Part shown: piece after piece, positions 59,905-64,000 of the stretch | How the letters are laid out: every line of letters begins with the position of its first letter | How positions within the stretch are numbered: position 1 is the stretch's first letter | Source of the DNA: Piscibacillus sp052246295 | GTDB lineage: Bacteria > Bacillota > Bacilli > Bacillales > Alkalibacillaceae | Reading direction: 5' to 3' (one strand) | Assembly: GCA_052246295.1 (NCBI GenBank) | Contig: JBQQCO010000006.1 | DNA: 64,000 bases | The notes under the pieces: generated by a model | What the model was told of the DNA's origin: nothing | Seen by the model: the letters and a program-made list of their open reading frames with translations, nothing else | Database searches by the model: none | Translations under genes and position numbers: made by a program

Positions 59905-62900
59905 TTAATTACCAAACATAATTGGACCGATACCCAGACCAAGATCTTTTCCATTGCTTTTGCCCTTACCTAGGCCTTTTCCATTACCTTTTCCTTTACC
60001 TTTGCCTTTATCTTTGCCTTTATCTTTACCTTTGCCTTTACCTTTACCTTTACCATTACCATTACCATCATCTTGTACAACGGTAATTTTACCTTCTGCT
60101 AGTTTAGTAGTTTTGTTACCAAAGTCGTCAGTTGCTGTCACTTGGATAACTGCACCATCAGCTTCTAGCCCCTTAGGAGCCGTCCAGTAGCCAATATAGT
60201 GGCCATCCTCAGTTTCTAGCATTGGTAATTCAGTTGCATTTTGAATTCCGAATGTTAAAGGCATTAAGATTGAGAATCTCGCATCTAAGCCAGACTCACT
60301 ATCGAATTCTATGATGACTGTTTCACCCGCTTCAACTGTTTGGTCTTCAGTTGGGGTTAGGTTTTCAACCTCAGGAGCTGTGTAATCTGCTTCGACTTCA
60401 ATCGTTTCAGAGCTAGAATTACCAGCTAAATCAAATGCTTTAACTTCGATCACGTTTTCTCCTTCTTCAAGGATAATACGCTTCGAGTAGTGACCATCTT
60501 CAACGTCAGCTGGTTGGCCATTAACTTCAACATAGTCTAAATGATCATCGCTAACTTGACCTTCAACTGTAACTGTTTCTCCATTAAGTTTATCACCATC
60601 ACCTGGATTGTCGATTGATAATTCAGGCGCAGCTGTATCAAGAGTTACTGTTACAACATCAGATTCATTAGCTTGCTCGCCGTTGACAAGGTTAATAGCT
60701 TGAAGGTTATTGTCACCTTCTTCAAGTTGAACTGGTACACTAAATTGACCATCGTCACCAATTTCAACTTCAGCTACTTCCTCTCCATTGTTTTCTAACG
60801 AAACAGTGGTGGTAGGAGAAGCTGTACCTTCTACTGTAACCTCTGTGTCATTTGTAATCAATCCGCTAGAAGGATTTGTGATTTGAACATCTTCAACCGC
60901 GTAATCTACACGAGCTCTAATCATGTAGTTACCCTCATCAGCTGGAGATTGAGACCACGTACCACCAACAGATTGATAACTTCTTTCAGCATTTGGACTA
61001 CTTTCGTCAGTAGCTAGGCCAGGTACATTAGGATTTGCTCCAGTTTGCACGTATACCATGTAGAAGTCGCCACTTACTTGAATATTGTATTCGCGTAAAT
61101 CAACAACTGTCCACTCATCAAGGTCTCTTATTGCTTCAGCATCAATTGGACCTGCTAATTTCTCACCTGGTAAACCATCCGAACCACTAGCATCCCAAAC
61201 TTCTACAGCAAAGTCTGTTCCGCCTGGGTTTGGCCAGTCAGTTCCGTGGAATTGGAAGACACCATCTGTTACGATTGCTTCCTCTTCACCTTCAGGTAGA
61301 GACATTTTCACAGCCCACTTGTTACCCGCATCATAGAATGCGCGGGCGTTTTCAGCTGTACCATCATCGTAACCAATTTCACCACCTGGGTAAGTGAACA
61401 TCGGTTCTAATTCAATGTCAAGTTCTTGGTCACCATCTAAGTTAACTTCGAACTCGTCACCATGGAAACCTTGAGCATATACTTTAAGCGTGTAAGTTCC
61501 TTCATATGCTGTTAAATCATAGTTACCATTAGCGTCAGTTTGAACTGGATCCACATTTGCATCCTCTACTAATAGTAATGTAGCTCCTTCTACTGGATCA
61601 CCAGAGTTAGCACTAGTGACTTGTCCAGATAGGGTTGCTTGTGGAAGTTCTTCTAAAACAAAGTTAGCTGTTTCAGTTTCGTCAGCCTCTAAATTTACAG
61701 ATTGTTCTTCAGAAGCAAAACCATATGCCTCAGCTACAACTGTAAATTCACCAGCAGGATGGACAAATGAGAAGCTTCCATCAGCTGGGTTTGTGTTTAC
61801 TGACTTACCACTCTCTAGAACAGAAACTTGTGCAGCAAGTGGTAGATTGCTAACTTCTTTATTTAACTCTAAAGAGTCCGAAGATGGTTGTTCCATTAAT
61901 GGTTCAATTTTAGACGGATCAACTTCTGGAGCATCTTTCTTAGCCTTATCAATTAATGTTTTAGGCTGAATTGAAGCTTGGTTTCCTCCGATTGACGTAT
62001 CTGTTAATGATACATCATCGATATACCAACCTTCTCTCGTAATGATACTATCTGAATCTAGGTTAAACGCAATGTATACACGCTCACCTGCATATTCAGA
62101 TAAATCTAGTTCAACTGTATTCCATGCCTCATCATCACCAGTCAGTTGAAGCAATGACTCCCAGTTTTCCATATCTTGTGATATGAAAACATTACCGTAA
62201 TCCCAACCTGACTCGATGTTGTACCAGCTTTCAAATTGAAGGAATGAATCGCCATCTGGTAAATCAATTGGAGGCATTAATAGGGTCGAGTTCTCACTAT
62301 TATTGTAGTCACCACTTAAATTAGTGGCATACACATTCTCACCTGATACGGCTTCTCCTGGACCTGAAGTAGGCTCACCACGTTCCCAAGAGATATTATC
62401 TCCGTAAAGCTGCCAACCAATTGCAGGACCTTCAAAATCGGCAGAATAGCCAACAGTGATTCCTGAATCAATTGAAACGGTATACTCATCACTTACAACA
62501 TCATTACCACCGAAGTCACTAACGGTAATCGTGTAAGTTAATTCACCTTCTAATACGTCTTCCCCTGGAATAGTTGCTTCATATACACCGGACTTAAAGT
62601 TACCATCCGCACGGATAGCTTCAACAGAGTTTTCATCGCCGTTTTCATTAACATAGTTAACTTCAACAGACGTAACACTTACATTGTCACTAGCTTGGAT
62701 TGATAAGTCTAAGTCCATTTCAGAGAAAGCTTGTTCAGGTGCATCATGTTCGAAAGTCGGTGCTTCTTCATCTTCGCCATCCATTGTTACAGAACCTTCA
62801 ATCGTGCCAAGGCCATCCATAACAGATGAGACGGCATTATAAGCATCAACTAAACCTGCACCAAAACCATTGTTTGGAGATTCTGGATAATCACCATTAG

Positions 62901-64000
62901 TTAATGGCGTTGCTGTTGACATTAAGATTTCTTCAAGATCATCAACAGACAAGCTAGCATTTGCTTCTAGTAATAATGCTGCCACACCAGAAACTGCTGG
63001 TCCTGACATTGATGTTCCGTTCCAACCGCCTTCATATCCATCACCTGGAACTGAAGAACGGATGTTTACACCTGGAGCAGAAATATCAGGCTTAATCTCA
63101 TCATAAGGAGATGGACCTTCTAACGAGAAGCTTGCTAGGTTATTATCACTATCAGTCGCACCAGTTGCAAACGATTCAGGATAGTTTGCTGGTACAGCTA
63201 CTGAACCTGGCCCACCAGGGTTTGTCAAAGTCGTATTACCTGCTGAGAACTCAGGGAAAATCTCTGCAGCTCTCCAAGCAATAACAACATCACGATACCA
63301 TTCGTCTAAACCAGGTCCACCACCCCAAGAGTTATTGACAACATCTGGAGCTTTAGATACATCTCCACCTGGAGCTAATAGCCACTCACCACCGGCTAGA
63401 ATATCAACATCGGAGCCACTACCGCCTGAATTAAATATCTTAACGCCAATAAATTGAGCACCTGGTGCTACCCCAACTTGGTTAGAGCCGTCTGGTTCAC
63501 TACCAACCATTGTACCTGTTACATGTGTACCATGACCGTGATCATCATAAGCTTCTTCTTCACCATATACAGGATCATAGAAACTGTATGTGTGATCAAC
63601 CTCATCCGTTGAAGCATCATATCCACGATACTTTTCTTTTAAAGCAGGGTGATCCCACTGAACACCTGTATCGAGGGCAGCCACTACAATACCTGTACCA
63701 TCAATACCCATGTCCCATACACCTGGAGCATTAACTTGTTCTACGTTCCATTCTACATTAGCAATCTCGGACTCAACCTGTTTTGCGTCTGAATCAATCG
63801 TTACGTTGTGTAATTGTCTAGTTTCGTTAGGTAATAACTTTTCAACTTCGTTAAAAGAAGCCAACTTCTCAGCTACTTTTTTATTAGCTGTAACCGCAAT
63901 TGCATTAACAATATGGTAAGAATGATAATTCTCCACCATTCCAGCTTCCATTGCTTCTTCTAAGAAATTTTTAACATTGGCTTGTGAAATATCTGCGGTT
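59905..64000 (-). CDS. Large secreted subtilisin-like protease (bacillopeptidase F type), 5' end cut
   Basis: The frame is open to the right edge, so more than 1360 residues are present and the signal peptide is missing. Order: rest of the I9 propeptide, S8 domain with Asp (VVAALDTGVQWDHP), His (DDHGHGTHVTG) and Ser (GTSMSGPAVSG), an immune-inhibitor-A/MAM-like domain (VGYSADFEGPAIGWQLYGDN), two carboxypeptidase-regulatory-like beta domains, Ig-like repeats (VTVEGTASPTTTVSLENNG) and a long Gly/Lys tail of GKGK and DKGK units from about 60075 to 59935. It should be a secreted protease, the tail perhaps holding it to acidic cell-wall polymers. An internal ATG at 63951 is within the propeptide and is not the start. 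Confidence 0.94.
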   Translation of the reverse strand, partial: TADISQANVKNFLEEAMEAGMVENYHSYHIVNAIAVTANKKVAEKLASFNEVEKLLPNETRQLHNVTIDSDAKQVESEIANVEWNVEQVNAPGVWDMGIDGTGIVVAALDTGVQWDHPALKEKYRGYDASTDEVDHTYSFYDPVYGEEEAYDDHGHGTHVTGTMVGSEPDGSNQVGVAPGAQFIGVKIFNSGGSGSDVDILAGGEWLLAPGGDVSKAPDVVNNSWGGGPGLDEWYRDVVIAWRAAEIFPEFSAGNTTLTNPGGPGSVAVPANYPESFATGATDSDNNLASFSLEGPSPYDEIKPDISAPGVNIRSSVPGDGYEGGWNGTSMSGPAVSGVAALLLEANASLSVDDLEEILMSTATPLTNGDYPESPNNGFGAGLVDAYNAVSSVMDGLGTIEGSVTMDGEDEEAPTFEHDAPEQAFSEMDLDLSIQASDNVSVTSVEVNYVNENGDENSVEAIRADGNFKSGVYEATIPGEDVLEGELTYTITVSDFGGNDVVSDEYTVSIDSGITVGYSADFEGPAIGWQLYGDNISWERGEPTSGPGEAVSGENVYATNLSGDYNNSENSTLLMPPIDLPDGDSFLQFESWYNIESGWDYGNVFISQDMENWESLLQLTGDDEAWNTVELDLSEYAGERVYIAFNLDSDSIITREGWYIDDVSLTDTSIGGNQASIQPKTLIDKAKKDAPEVDPSKIEPLMEQPSSDSLELNKEVSNLPLAAQVSVLESGKSVNTNPADGSFSFVHPAGEFTVVAEAYGFASEEQSVNLEADETETANFVLEELPQATLSGQVTSANSGDPVEGATLLLVEDANVDPVQTDANGNYDLTAYEGTYTLKVYAQGFHGDEFEVNLDGDQELDIELEPMFTYPGGEIGYDDGTAENARAFYDAGNKWAVKMSLPEGEEEAIVTDGVFQFHGTDWPNPGGTDFAVEVWDASGSDGLPGEKLAGPIDAEAIRDLDEWTVVDLREYNIQVSGDFYMVYVQTGANPNVPGLATDESSPNAERSYQSVGGTWSQSPADEGNYMIRARVDYAVEDVQITNPSSGLITNDTEVTVEGTASPTTTVSLENNGEEVAEVEIGDDGQFSVPVQLEEGDNNLQAINLVNGEQANESDVVTVTLDTAAPELSIDNPGDGDKLNGETVTVEGQVSDDHLDYVEVNGQPADVEDGHYSKRIILEEGENVIEVKAFDLAGNSSSETIEVEADYTAPEVENLTPTEDQTVEAGETVIIEFDSESGLDARFSILMPLTFGIQNATELPMLETEDGHYIGYWTAPKGLEADGAVIQVTATDDFGNKTTKLAEGKITVVQDDGNGNGKGKGKGKGKDKGKDKGKGKGKGNGKGLGKGKSNGKDLGLGIGPIMFGN
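59945..60070. repeat. Low-complexity Gly-Lys-coding hexamer repeats
   Basis: Within the end of the protease gene, hexamers such as GGTAAA/GGCAAA/GATAAA (minus strand) repeat about 20 times and encode alternating Gly-Lys/Asp-Lys. The simple repeats could expand or contract by slippage. Confidence 0.85.

Noticed and set aside
59954..60190. Plus-strand Leu/Pro-repeat open frame
   Set aside because: It is the reverse complement of the Gly/Lys-coding end of the protease gene; no ribosome site.

Overview
The window looks like the chromosome of a low-GC, spore-forming member of the Bacillaceae, probably halophilic or alkaliphilic. Evidence for this is an intact gerA-type germination operon, the sporulation-associated kinase gene prkA, the Bacillus-type Ku/LigD pair, HemAT, UPF0180 (YkuS-like), strong AGGAGG ribosome sites, acidic exported proteins and a BCCT transporter. 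No rRNA, tRNA, CRISPR array, transposase or prophage block was seen. The window cuts prkA at the left edge and a very large subtilisin-like protease at the right edge.

Layout. 0-3 kb: prkA, the oxygen sensor HemAT and a DUF421 membrane-protein gene broken by an early stop codon. 3-8 kb: a TetR regulator divergent from an MMPL transporter and its exported heptad-repeat partner. 8-16 kb: BCCT transporter, lipoprotein, AbgT transporter, release factor 3, HxlR regulator, an RsbR-like STAS protein and a FAD oxidase. 16-20 kb: a Vpr-like secreted protease. 20-31 kb: an acyl-CoA catabolism island, all on the minus strand, with two acyl-CoA dehydrogenases, two SDRs, a thiolase, an APH-type kinase, two MaoC hydratases, a quinone reductase, an iron alcohol dehydrogenase and a TetR regulator. 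Related TetR-type operators lie in front of three of these genes, and the last gene of the island (a substrate-binding protein) has lost its 5' end to a repeat element. 31-40 kb: housekeeping and detoxification genes (pseudouridine synthase, P1 peptidase, SOS-box small gene, esterase, two rhodanese proteins, permease plus amidohydrolase).

40-50 kb looks spore-related: coiled-coil and small proteins of unknown function, a JAMM protease, a 29-residue Cys/Lys peptide and a cysteine-containing probable spore-surface protein, then ku/ligD and a complete germinant-receptor operon. One coiled-coil gene carries a run of 14 A that shifts it out of a conserved-looking C-terminal extension.

50-64 kb: a compact operon of a candidate selenoprotein, a cory-CC-star-type protein, an ArsA/Get3-like ATPase and a YogA-like reductase, then cstA, the 5-oxoprolinase genes pxpBAC, two zinc-ribbon proteins and the large protease. 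The candidate selenoprotein is the most interesting item. Its frame contains one in-frame TGA directly before a Cys codon, in the context GSG-TGA-CGG. A perfect 7-bp hairpin with a G-containing loop starts 13 nt downstream, where a bacterial SECIS is expected. The frame then stays open for 111 codons to a stop that overlaps the next gene. Ordinary gene callers would miss it.
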